The position numbers and the translations under genes were made by a program. A DNA stretch of 64,000 nucleotides from Roseiarcus sp963776665 (GTDB lineage Bacteria > Pseudomonadota > Alphaproteobacteria > Rhizobiales > Beijerinckiaceae), in the NCBI GenBank assembly GCA_963776665.1, contig CAVZNQ010000018.1, positions 62,001-126,000 of the forward strand, written 5' to 3'. The notes beneath the pieces are model-generated. The model worked only from the letters and a program-made list of their open reading frames with translations. It was not told where the DNA came from and ran no database searches. Of the stretch, positions 26,298 through 37,216 are shown piece by piece. Positions within the stretch are counted from its first letter, which is position 1. The number at the start of each line of letters is the position of its first letter.

Positions 26298-26981
26298 TTG
26301 CCGAGGTCGTTAAGCATTTCCAGGCACGGACCTGGAATTGGGGTTGCCGGTGGGGGCAGGGCGGCGAGCGGTCGTTCTTTCGGCGTTGTTTGCGCTGCGT
26401 TTTTCGCGGGCCGGGCTTCGGCCGCCGACATGTCGAGCCTCGGCATCGAGACCTCGCCGCCGCCGTCGCCGGTCATTCTGCCGGGGCCGACCACCTACAT
26501 CAACTTTCTCGACGAGGTCCGGGTCGGCGCCTACGCCCACAACTGGATCCATGACGAGAATTCGCCGGTGGACGTGTCGGGCGAAATCCTGACCTCGCCG
26601 CTTGGGTACCCCAACAATATCGGCGGCCCATGGTTCTCCTGGTTCTTCAATCCGCGCATCAACCTCGGCGCGATGATCAACACCGGCGGCAAAACCAGCT
26701 ACGGCTTCACTGGCCTCACCTGGCGCATCCCGATCTACCGGGGGTTCTTCTTCGAGGGCGAGTTCGGCGGCGCGGTCAACACGTCGACCCTGCGCGACGA
26801 GCCGGGCCGCGTGAACACCGGCTGCCGCTTCGACTTCCGCGAATCCGGCGGCTTCGGCTATCAGTTCAACGAGCACTGGGATCTTATTGCCAACATTGAG
26901 CATATCTCGCACGCGAGCCTCTGCGGCCACATCAATCCCGGTCTGACGCAGGTCGGGGCGAGGGTCGGCTACAAGTTCTGA
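26298..26981 (+). CDS. PagL-type lipid A 3-O-deacylase (acyloxyacyl hydrolase family)
   Basis: The mature protein is an eight-stranded outer-membrane barrel ending in VGYKF. The active-site region HISHASLCGHINPGLTQVGA matches the PagL pattern HxSNAxL...NPG, with the serine-like position kept as SHAS. PagL removes the 3-position acyl chain of lipid A and changes envelope charge and immune recognition. The N-terminus is uncertain. The TTG at 26298 gives 227 residues and a signal-like stretch SFGVVCAAFFAGRASAAD. A better signal peptide (RRAVVLSALFALRF) lies in another frame and would join if the T-run at about 26399-26403 had one more T. Confidence 0.8.
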   Translation: MPRSLSISRHGPGIGVAGGGRAASGRSFGVVCAAFFAGRASAADMSSLGIETSPPPSPVILPGPTTYINFLDEVRVGAYAHNWIHDENSPVDVSGEILTSPLGYPNNIGGPWFSWFFNPRINLGAMINTGGKTSYGFTGLTWRIPIYRGFFFEGEFGGAVNTSTLRDEPGRVNTGCRFDFRESGGFGYQFNEHWDLIANIEHISHASLCGHINPGLTQVGARVGYKF

Positions 26982-27010
26982 GGCGCCGGGCTTTCAGGCT
27001 CCCCTGCATT

Positions 27011-27083
27011 GTCATCCCCGCGAATGCGGGAATCCATGGGCCGTCCCCGCCGGCGCTGGATGCCCGCTTTCGTGGGCGTGACA
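27011..27083. repeat. BIME-like pair of inverted REP elements
   Basis: GTCATCCCCGCGAATGCGGG with ATCCA is followed, about 20 bases later, by TGGATGCCCGCTTTCGTGGG with CGTGAC in inverted orientation. The two halves could form one long hairpin between the convergent PagL and GFA genes, where it may act as a bidirectional transcript end. It is related to the elements at 15221 and 38799. Confidence 0.75.
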
Positions 27084-27109
27084 GCCGAGGAAATCAAGGC
27101 GCGGAGGCG

Positions 27110-27520
27110 CTACCACCCAACCATCTCGTCCGAACCGCCAAACCGCACCGGCATGCCCTTGTAATGCGGTAGGTCGTCGACGATTGGCCGGACTGCGAAC
27201 CGGCACTGCACGTGAAACGCCGGCTGGAACTCGCCCGGCGGGAGCAAGTATCCATTGACGCCCCGGAGGTCCCGCGCCACGACATCGATGAACAGGCGCG
27301 TGCCGCATTCGGGGCATGTGAAGCGGGGATTGCGCTTCAGCTTCCACGTTGTCGGATCGCCGCGGACGACTTTCACGGCGTCGGCCGGATAGACGGATTC
27401 CGGCGCATAGGCGCCCCGATGAACGGCCTGACAATCGTCGCAATGGCAGTAGAATTGCACGATCGGCTCGGCGCTGATCTCGAGCTCGACCGCCCCGCAG
27501 CGGCATTGGACTTTGGTCAT
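27110..27520 (-). CDS. GFA family zinc protein (glutathione-dependent formaldehyde-activating enzyme/CENP-V fold)
   Basis: A 136-residue protein with the zinc ligands of the family: CRCGAVE, CHCDDCQ and CPECGTRLF. The start ATG follows AGAGAGGAAAGCG. Members include Gfa, first linked to formaldehyde-glutathione conjugation, but most have no proven reaction. Nothing in the neighbourhood points to formaldehyde oxidation, so only the family is assigned. Confidence 0.9.
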   Translation of the reverse strand: MTKVQCRCGAVELEISAEPIVQFYCHCDDCQAVHRGAYAPESVYPADAVKVVRGDPTTWKLKRNPRFTCPECGTRLFIDVVARDLRGVNGYLLPPGEFQPAFHVQCRFAVRPIVDDLPHYKGMPVRFGGSDEMVGW

Positions 27521-27813
27521 TCGCTTTCCTCTCTCTCGCCGCGACCGCGCGATTGAGAGCGGGCAGGTCTTCGCGGACAGTGCGCCAGACCTTAGTAAAA
27601 TGAGATGAATTCTGACCCTGACGGATATCGAACGGTTATGTACTGGCTTTTGCCGGGCTACAGGGGTTCCGCGCCACTCCGATTTCGGCTAGGGAGCGCA
27701 GAAGGCCGATCCCGCGTTCGTCGCCAAAGAGTTGCGCCCCTTCCGGTCAATTAGGCCGCGAAGAGCATTCTCTTGCGCCCACGACCCCCGGAGGCGGCGA
27801 GCCCAGGAACCCA
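27521..27813. other. Intergenic region upstream of carB without recognised gene
   Basis: No protein or tRNA gene is recognisable. It separates the divergent GFA and carB genes and must hold both promoters. I see no confident boxes. Confidence 0.4.
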
Positions 27814-31137
<3,324 letters not shown>

Positions 31138-31187
31138 CGGCGCGCGAATTGCGGCGTCGCGGCGGCGTCTTTTTGTACGGATGCACT

Positions 31188-31661
31188 ATGGAAAAGCTAC
31201 CGATTACCGCCGCGGGCCATGCAGCCCTGGAGGCGGAGTTTCTTCACCGCCAGCAAGTCGAGCGGCCGCGGATCGTGGCCGCCATCTCCGAGGCGCGATC
31301 GCACGGCGACCTGTCGGAAAACGCCGAGTATCATTCGGCCAAGGAGGCGCAGTCGCATAACGAGGGCCGGATCGTCGAACTCGAGGACCTGCTGCAGCGC
31401 GCCGAAGTGATCGACGTGGCGAAATTGCACGGAACGACCGTCAAGTTTGGCGCGACCGTGACGCTGATCGACGAGGACACCGAAAAGCAACGGGTGTTTC
31501 AGATCGTCGGCGAAACCGAGGCGGACGTGAAGTCGGGCAAGATGTCGATCACCTCGCCGACCGGTCGGGCTCTGATCGGCAAGAAGGCCGGCGATAGCGT
31601 CGAGGTGAACACCCCCGGCGGCGGCAAGAGCTATGAAATCGTCAAGGTCGCCTTTATATAG
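31188..31661 (+). CDS. greA: Transcription elongation factor GreA
   Basis: A 157-residue protein, the normal length. The N-terminal antiparallel coiled coil that enters the RNA polymerase secondary channel contains the acidic tip ARSHGDLSENAEYHSAKEAQ. The C-terminal FKBP-like domain ends VNTPGGGKSYEIVKVAFI. It rescues backtracked polymerase by stimulating transcript cleavage. The ATG at 31188 matches the family start (MEKLPIT). An in-frame extension to 31134 overlaps carB and is not expected in the protein. It is probably cotranscribed with carB. Confidence 0.97.
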   Translation: MEKLPITAAGHAALEAEFLHRQQVERPRIVAAISEARSHGDLSENAEYHSAKEAQSHNEGRIVELEDLLQRAEVIDVAKLHGTTVKFGATVTLIDEDTEKQRVFQIVGETEADVKSGKMSITSPTGRALIGKKAGDSVEVNTPGGGKSYEIVKVAFI

Positions 31662-31715
31662 CCGCAGGGCCGATTGACGGGCGCGGGTTGGCGCCTAAAG
31701 AGGAGGTTTCGCGTC

Positions 31716-32231
31716 TTGTCAGCGTTCCCCTTGACCCGCCGCGCCGCGCTTGCCGCGCTCGCAGGCCTTGCGCTTCCCTCGGCCGTCGCCGTTCGAAGCG
31801 CTCTGGCGCAGCCGAACGTGCGGTTCCGCGACATTGTCGTCGACGTCTCGCCGCTGCGCGCCTCGATGGGCGATCCGACCGCGGCCTGGGTGGAGAAGGA
31901 GCTTCCCGGCGCGCTCGCGCAGGCTCTGGCCGCCTACATGGCGCCCGGCGACCGTCACGGCGCAACGCTGGTGGCGCGCATTGACGACCTCTATCTCGGC
32001 CCGAGCAGCGGCGGAGTCGGTCCGTGGGGCGCTTCGCAGGACACCATCAACGGCATGCTCTTCGTCAGGGGCGCACGCGGAGGACCAGCCGGAGGCGCCC
32101 CCATCCGAGCGATCGCCTCGTACCATCCGATGGGCGTGGACCAGCCTCTCCGGACCGAATCCAATTACTGGCGGGTTGTGGCTTTGGCGCAGGCGTTCGC
32201 CGGCTGGGCGCCTCGGGAGCTCGGGCTTTAG
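31716..32231 (+). CDS. Secreted protein of unknown function (tandem paralogue A)
   Basis: The TTG start is chosen because AGGAGG sits nine bases upstream, giving 171 residues. The N-terminus has a twin-arginine/Sec-like signal (LTRRAALAALAGLALPSAVA...SALAQ). The mature domain starts VRFRDIVVDVSPLRASMGDPTA and ends VVALAQAFAGWAPRELGL. The next gene has the same pattern throughout, so the two arose by tandem duplication. I do not recognise the family. The shared core has a WVE...LP..LA.AL..Y..P..R.GATLVARI block. Confidence 0.75.
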   Translation: MSAFPLTRRAALAALAGLALPSAVAVRSALAQPNVRFRDIVVDVSPLRASMGDPTAAWVEKELPGALAQALAAYMAPGDRHGATLVARIDDLYLGPSSGGVGPWGASQDTINGMLFVRGARGGPAGGAPIRAIASYHPMGVDQPLRTESNYWRVVALAQAFAGWAPRELGL

Positions 32232-32304
32232 CGGCAAGATCTTCGCCGCGCGTCCGCCGCGCCAACACGCGCGCAAACGCAGTCCCTGCGCGGGGAGGAG
32301 ACGA

Positions 32305-32811
32305 ATGCCGATCAGCGCCGTGACGCGCCGCGTCGCCATCGGAAACTTCGGCGGCTTGGCCGTTCTTTCGGTCGGCAAGGCCGGATGGGCGTCGGCCGAT
32401 CCCGCCGTCCGGTTCCGCGAAATCAGGGTCGACGTCGCCCCGCTTCGGGCCAGCGCCGGCGACCCAACCGCTGACTGGGTCGAGCAGGCGCTTCCTGATG
32501 ACCTGGCCCGAGCCTTGTCGGCCTACCTGGCGCCGGCTCAGCGCAACGGCGCAACCTTGGTGGCGCGGATCCAGGACGTCAATTTCGGCCAGAGCGGCGG
32601 CCGGGGCGGCGCGTCTCAGGACTCTATGCAGGGCGTGCTGATCGTCGGTGGGCCGAGCGCGGGAATCGCGCCTCAAACGCGGCTGCGGGCGATTGCGGCT
32701 TACTCTCCCAACGCCGCCGATCCGGCGCTGGTCGAGGAAGCCTATCACGGGCGGGTTGTCGCGCTCGCGCAGGCTTTCGCCGGCCGGGCGCCGTTCGAGC
32801 TCGGTCTCTGA
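32305..32811 (+). CDS. Secreted protein of unknown function (tandem paralogue B)
   Basis: A 168-residue protein with a strong GGGGAGGAG before the ATG. The N-terminal signal (VTRRVAIGNFGGLAVLSVG...GWASA) precedes VRFREIRVDVAPLRASAGDPTA. The region NGATLVARIQDVNFG and the end VVALAQAFAGRAPFELGL align with the upstream paralogue. Both are short, exported and lack cysteines in the mature part. The neighbours greA and trmJ give no functional hint. Confidence 0.8.
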   Translation: MPISAVTRRVAIGNFGGLAVLSVGKAGWASADPAVRFREIRVDVAPLRASAGDPTADWVEQALPDDLARALSAYLAPAQRNGATLVARIQDVNFGQSGGRGGASQDSMQGVLIVGGPSAGIAPQTRLRAIAAYSPNAADPALVEEAYHGRVVALAQAFAGRAPFELGL

Positions 32812-32877
32812 TCTGCCGCACCCTCGCCGATCAGCTGTCGATTGCCTTCGGCGCCGCCGTGCTATAGCCCGCCCTCG

Positions 32878-33705
32878 ATGGTTGGCGCGGGGACGGACAG
32901 GACAAGGCCGCGGATCGGCGGCGGTCCGGCGGTCATTCTGGTTCGGCCGCAACTGGCGGTGAACATCGGCATGTGCGCCCGCGCGATGGCCAATTTCGGC
33001 CTCGGCGACCTGCGTCTGGTCAATCCGCGCGAAGGCTGGCCGCGCACCGACGACTATCGCGAGGTCGCCTATTCCGCGGCGGCGGGCGCGACCGACCTTC
33101 TGGACGCCGCAAGGGTCTTTTCGAGCGTGGAAGAGGCGGTCGGCGATCTCGCCGCTGTTTACGCAACGACCGCCCGCGAGCGCGGCCAGATGAAAGCGGT
33201 CCTGACCCCGAGCGTCGCGATGGCCGCGATCGCCCTCGCGGCGAACGAGAAGCGCGGCGTCCTGTTCGGGCCGGAGCGGACCGGCCTGACCAACGACGAG
33301 GTGGCGCTCGCCAATTCGATCGTCACCTTTCCTTCGAGCCCCGCCTACGCCTCGCTCAATCTCTCCCAGGCGGTTCTCATCTGCGGCTACGAATGGTTCA
33401 AGGCCGCCCACGGCGACAAGCCGCCGCCTTCGACCATCCCACGACCCGTGTCGCCGCCGGCGCAGCGCGAGATGCTCTTCGCCTTCTTCGACTATCTTGA
33501 GGGCAAGCTCGACGAGAACGGCTTTTTCCGCCCCGTGACCAAGAAGCCGGGCATGCGGCGAAACCTGCGCAACATCTTCCACCGGATGGAGCTGACCCAG
33601 CAGGATGTCCGCACGCTGTGGGGGGCGACCGTCCGCCTCGCCGAGGGGCCGCGGGTCGAGGTCAAGACCCGTAAGCGGGTCCGGGCGAAGGAAGCAAGCG
33701 ATTGA
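32878..33705 (+). CDS. SpoU-family tRNA/rRNA 2'-O-methyltransferase (TrmJ type)
   Basis: A 275-residue SPOUT enzyme. The knotted SAM-binding motifs are present: VNIGMCARAMANFGLGDLRLVNP (motif 1), VLFGPERTGLTNDEVALAN (motif 2) and SPAYASLNLSQAVLICGYEW (motif 3). The C-terminal helical extension after about residue 190 is typical of TrmJ, which methylates position 32 of tRNAs. The ATG has no ribosome-binding site and lies just after a TATAGC box, so the transcript may be leaderless. Confidence 0.9.
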   Translation: MVGAGTDRTRPRIGGGPAVILVRPQLAVNIGMCARAMANFGLGDLRLVNPREGWPRTDDYREVAYSAAAGATDLLDAARVFSSVEEAVGDLAAVYATTARERGQMKAVLTPSVAMAAIALAANEKRGVLFGPERTGLTNDEVALANSIVTFPSSPAYASLNLSQAVLICGYEWFKAAHGDKPPPSTIPRPVSPPAQREMLFAFFDYLEGKLDENGFFRPVTKKPGMRRNLRNIFHRMELTQQDVRTLWGATVRLAEGPRVEVKTRKRVRAKEASD

Positions 33706-33734
33706 GCGCGGCCGGGCTCAAAGAGGCCGCCGGG

Positions 33735-33775
33735 AAAAAGAAAGGCTCTCCGAGAGGGTTGCCGCCCGGAGAGCC
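33735..33775 (-). terminator. Intrinsic terminator of the histidine-rich protein gene
   Basis: On the minus strand GGCTCTCCG pairs perfectly with CGGAGAGCC (9-bp stem, 33744-33775) and is followed by TTTCTTTTT. It lies about 45 bases after the stop of the histidine-rich gene and also faces the end of trmJ. Confidence 0.8.
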
Positions 33776-33820
33776 CAAGATTTGCGGACGGGAAACGGCG
33801 CGAAGCGCGCCGCGGTCGCC

Positions 33821-34036
33821 TTACGAATTGGGCGCTGCGGGCGCCATCTTCGTGGCGTGATGGTGATGCGAGGCGTGGTGCATCTCGTGGTGCATCGTGT
33901 GGTGGTGATAATGGTGATGAACGTGATGATGAACATGATGCATCGGAGCGGGCATGGGCGCGGCGGCGTCTTCAGCAAAGGCGTAACCGGCGAGGCCGAG
34001 CGAAATCACGGCGGCGGCGGCAATGGTCTTTATCAT
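33821..34036 (-). CDS. Small exported histidine-rich protein
   Basis: A 71-residue protein. The signal peptide MIKTIAAAAVISLGLAGYAF-AE is cleaved to leave about 49 residues, of which about 20 are histidine, in blocks such as HHVHHHVHHHYHHH and ASHHHHATK. Methionines are also frequent. The start ATG has GAGGA ten bases upstream; a longer frame to 34087 would destroy the signal peptide. A periplasmic metal (Ni, Cu, Zn or Co) buffer is the natural inference. A terminator follows. No metal transporter is adjacent. Confidence 0.85.
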   Translation of the reverse strand: MIKTIAAAAVISLGLAGYAFAEDAAAPMPAPMHHVHHHVHHHYHHHTMHHEMHHASHHHHATKMAPAAPNS

Positions 34037-34244
34037 GGGTCGGTCTTCCTCAATTTGATGAAACCCCAGCGGGCATTCGGGACCCATAAGGGTCTCTGCA
34101 TGAACTCAAGATGAACCAAAGACCGGGCGGAGGGTGGATTTCGGCTGTGCCGTTCGGGCACGGGCGCCATTGCGCCGCGGACGGTTCGAGGGCGCCGGGA
34201 TTCCTGTACGATCAAACCCGCGATTCGGGCGAAGGACAGGCGCA

Positions 34245-35132
34245 ATGGCGGTGAGCAGCATGACCGGATTCGCCCGCGCCGCCGGAAGCGGTGGCGCGTG
34301 GCGCTGGACGTTCGAGCTCAAGACCGTCAACGCCAAGGGCCTCGACATCCGGTTGCGCATGCCCGCGCCCTTCGACCGCGTGGAAGGGGAGGCGCGCAGC
34401 AGGCTCGCCAAAGCGTTCGCGCGAGGGACATGCTTCGCCACCCTGTCCGTGCAACGCGAGGGGGCGACTGCCGCAGCGCGAATTGACCTCGCGGCGCTCG
34501 AATCGATCGCCGTCGCCGCCCGTGCGGCGGCGATCAAGGCCGGGCTCGCGCCGCCGACGATGGACGGACTGCTCGCCCTGCGCGGCATTCTTGAGGCGGC
34601 CGACACCGACGACGATGAGGCCGTCGTGAGCGCGGCCGGCGCGGGGGCCCTCGCCAGCCTCGATGAGGCGATCGCCGCGCTCACCGCCGCGCGCCGGTGG
34701 GAGGGAGGGGCGCTCGCCCTGGTGCTCAAAGACATGCTCTGGGCCATCGCGGGACTCGTCGAGGCGGCCGACGCCAATCCGGCGCGCCGGCCCGAGGCAG
34801 TGCGCGAGCGCCTCGCCCAGAGCGTTCAAGCTCTGATGGCGTCCTCACGCGGTCTCGACGAGAATCGACTCCACCAGGAGGCGATCCTGCTCGCGGCCAA
34901 GGCCGACATCCGGGAGGAGCTCGACCGGCTCAGGACCCACGTCGCCGCCGCTCGAGCGCTGATCGAGGAGGGTGGGGCGATCGGACGGCGGCTCGATTTC
35001 CTCGCCCAGGAGCTGGGGCGCGAGGCAAGCACCCTCAGCGCCAAGGCCAACGACGTCAGCCTCACCGCGCAGGGGCTTGAACTGCGGGCCCAAATCGAGC
35101 AATTCCGCGAGCAGGTCCAGAACGTCGAGTGA
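34245..35132 (+). CDS. YicC/YloC family endoribonuclease
   Basis: A 295-residue protein with the family start MAVSSMTGFARAAG, the N-terminal domain (TVNAKGLDIRLRMPAPFDRVE) and the C-terminal domain ending EASTLSAKANDVSLTAQGLE...KQ-like RAQIEQFREQVQNVE. Members of this family were recently shown to be endoribonucleases in E. coli. It immediately precedes gmk, a gene order conserved in many bacteria. The stop overlaps an upstream in-frame GTG of gmk. Confidence 0.93.
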   Translation: MAVSSMTGFARAAGSGGAWRWTFELKTVNAKGLDIRLRMPAPFDRVEGEARSRLAKAFARGTCFATLSVQREGATAAARIDLAALESIAVAARAAAIKAGLAPPTMDGLLALRGILEAADTDDDEAVVSAAGAGALASLDEAIAALTAARRWEGGALALVLKDMLWAIAGLVEAADANPARRPEAVRERLAQSVQALMASSRGLDENRLHQEAILLAAKADIREELDRLRTHVAAARALIEEGGAIGRRLDFLAQELGREASTLSAKANDVSLTAQGLELRAQIEQFREQVQNVE

Positions 35133-35143
35133 GGTTCGAAGCG

Positions 35144-35776
35144 ATGGCGGCCAGCCGGCGAGGCATGATCCTGATTCTGTCCTCGCCCTCGGGGGCCGGC
35201 AAGACGACGCTGACCCGGATGCTGATGCAGGACAAGGCGCTCGATCTCACCCTCTCGGTCTCGGTGACCACGCGCCCGCGCCGCTCTTCCGAAGTCGACG
35301 GCATCCACTACCGGTTCATCGACCGGCGGGAGTTCGATCGGATGAGAAAAGCCGGCGACCTCCTGGAATGGGCCGAGGTGCACGACAACGCTTACGGGAC
35401 GCCGCGCGAGCCGGTGGAGAAGGTGCTCGGGCAGGGGCGCGACATGCTGTTCGACATCGACTGGCAGGGCGCAAAGCAGATGCGGGAGCGCCTCGGCGAG
35501 GACGTCGTGAGCGTATTCGTCCTGCCGCCGTCGCTGCGCGAACTGCGCGCCCGCCTCGAGCGGCGGGCCGAGGACTCCGCGTCGTCGATCGGAACCCGCC
35601 TCGAGGCGGCGAGGCAGGAGATCGGGCGCTGGCGCAATTACCATTTCGTTATCGTCAATGACGACCTTCAGCGCGCCTACCGCGACGTGGTGGCGATCGT
35701 GACCGCGGAGCGGCTGCGGGCGAGGCGGGTCGAGGCTGGCGTCGAGCAGCTGGTCGAGAGGCTCGTTCGGGAGTGA
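35144..35776 (+). CDS. gmk: Guanylate kinase
   Basis: A 210-residue enzyme that converts GMP to GDP with ATP. The P-loop SSPSGAGKTT, the GMP-binding region (TTRPRRSSEVDGIHYRFID, LLEWAEVHDNAYGTP) and the lid (RLERRAEDSASSIGTRLEAA) are complete. The ATG at 35144 is preferred; a GTG at 35129 would add five residues and overlap the yicC stop. It is cotranscribed with yicC. Confidence 0.97.
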   Translation: MAASRRGMILILSSPSGAGKTTLTRMLMQDKALDLTLSVSVTTRPRRSSEVDGIHYRFIDRREFDRMRKAGDLLEWAEVHDNAYGTPREPVEKVLGQGRDMLFDIDWQGAKQMRERLGEDVVSVFVLPPSLRELRARLERRAEDSASSIGTRLEAARQEIGRWRNYHFVIVNDDLQRAYRDVVAIVTAERLRARRVEAGVEQLVERLVRE

Positions 35777-36157
35777 AAGTGTAGTAATATCAATCTAGTA
35801 TCGGTTCAATTTGGAGCGACGGATGCGGTTGGCGCGTTTTCCAAGCCGGTCCCAAATCCAGCAAAATCCAGCCAAGCCTACCCAAGCCCAGGCAAAACGA
35901 ATCAAAGAAAAACCCTCGGATTTCCTTGGAATCCCTTGGCCGTTTTGAGCCTTTTCAAGGGGTTGCGCCGACCCCCTGGGGCAAAAATCTTTTGTCGTCT
36001 CGGTTGGTCCTTCGAAGCGGCGATCAGCCCCTCTCGTTTTTCGAGTCGCGGCGTCTCTCCTTACTGAAACCGAAATCACAGTACCACTGATTCCGTTTTT
36101 CGGCAATCGATAGTTTTTATCGCTCGATCGAAACTGAGCTGGGGTCGACGCTTGGCG
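35777..36157. repeat. Intergenic region with phased A-tracts (intrinsically curved DNA) and a short shared tail
   Basis: From 35843 to 35912, A-tracts of two to five bases begin at 35843, 35854, 35863, 35874, 35884, 35894 and 35904, an average step of 10.2 bp. That is the helical repeat and predicts a fixed bend. The segment is followed by TTTCCTTGGAATCCCTTGG and GAGCCTTTTCAAGG (35947-35960). The 22-bp array at 14.8 kb has a similar TTTCCTT...GAGACTTTTCAA tail. No protein gene is convincing in the 380 bases between gmk and the outer-membrane protein gene; a minus-strand frame of 103 codons (35795-36106) only mirrors the repeats. Confidence 0.65.
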
Positions 36158-37063
36158 TCAGAAGTTAATGTTGACTCTCATTATGCTCTGGAAGTCGTAG
36201 ACCGGATATTGCTTGACGATCGGGACGCCGACCTCAAGCGATGCGCTAAGGAACTTGCTGAAATTGCGCCCGATCCGGAAGTCGAACGGCAGAAAGAGCC
36301 GCCCCGTCTGGCCGGTAACGGCGGGCCCGAAGTTCCAGCGGATATCCGCGCTCGGATAGAGGGTGAAGTAGAAGCGGTCGGGAAGCGAGAAATTGACCAT
36401 CGGCGCAAACTGCAGATTGCTGATCTCCTTCTTCGCGGCGTCGCCGGCGAAGCTCCGGTCGTAGCGGGCGAAGGGCTCGAAATAGGAGCCGGAGCTTATT
36501 TCCGGCAGCGCATAGCGAAAGCCTGCCGCCGGCTGCACCTGCCACAAGCCGGAGCCAAGGCCGTTGTCCCAACTCCCGGACGGCGTGATGAGGCGGACGG
36601 CGGCCCCCGCTTTCCACCGGCTGTCGAAAGTGTGGACGATCGTGCCTTGGACGTCCGCGTCGCCCAGCCCATAAATGAAATCGCCGTCGGGATTGACGGA
36701 ATTGACCGGATCCTTGGCCAGGTACGGCAGATCGCCGCGGACGACGAACTGCCAGTCGGGACTGAGGTCGAAGGTGTAGTCGCCACGCAGCTTGAACGTG
36801 TCGGTGGTGACCGTGCGGATCGTCCCATTGGGGCCGCTGCCCGGCGCGGTCTTGACGCCATAGTAGAGCTGGAAAAGATTCTCAGGATTGAGGACATCGC
36901 CCGACGGGACGCCGCCGAGGTCCTGGCCGACGATCAACGGGGCGCTGCCCGGAGAGGCCGGGGCCTGCTGAGCGATGGCGGCGCAAGGGAGAGCGGCGGC
37001 CGCAGCCAACGTCCAGCCGACGCGCCAATAGCCGCTCGCCGCGACAGGAAACTGACGCCGCAT
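36158..37063 (-). CDS. Outer-membrane beta-barrel protein of unknown substrate
   Basis: A 301-residue protein. The signal peptide ends LAAAAALPCAAIAQQAP. The mature part is a series of amphipathic strands with aromatic girdles (FKLRGDYTFDLSPDWQFVVRGDLPY, YFEPFARYDRSF, DRFYFTLYPSADIRW) and ends SIMRVNINF with the terminal Phe of outer-membrane barrels. The layout resembles the MetA-pathway/phenol-degradation-like transporter family, but I cannot assign a ligand. It stands divergent from the intradiol dioxygenase gene, so a role in aromatic compound uptake is possible but speculative. Confidence 0.75.
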   Translation of the reverse strand: MRRQFPVAASGYWRVGWTLAAAAALPCAAIAQQAPASPGSAPLIVGQDLGGVPSGDVLNPENLFQLYYGVKTAPGSGPNGTIRTVTTDTFKLRGDYTFDLSPDWQFVVRGDLPYLAKDPVNSVNPDGDFIYGLGDADVQGTIVHTFDSRWKAGAAVRLITPSGSWDNGLGSGLWQVQPAAGFRYALPEISSGSYFEPFARYDRSFAGDAAKKEISNLQFAPMVNFSLPDRFYFTLYPSADIRWNFGPAVTGQTGRLFLPFDFRIGRNFSKFLSASLEVGVPIVKQYPVYDFQSIMRVNINF

Positions 37064-37216
37064 CCGCTTCGTCCACTTCGGTCGCCGCTCGGCCCTCGTG
37101 TCGCGTCCTGGAGAAAGCCTTCAGGCCAGTGAACGCGATATCCCTTAGTCCCGCGGACGTTTTGCCGTAACGCCGACGAATAGTAAACCGTCTGGAATGA
37201 CGCGGGGAGGATCGCG

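Noticed and set aside
35795..36106. A 103-codon minus-strand protein in the phased A-tract region
   Set aside because: Its composition simply follows the repeats (Trp/Gly/Phe from CCA/GGC/AAA), with no ribosome-binding site and no known domain.
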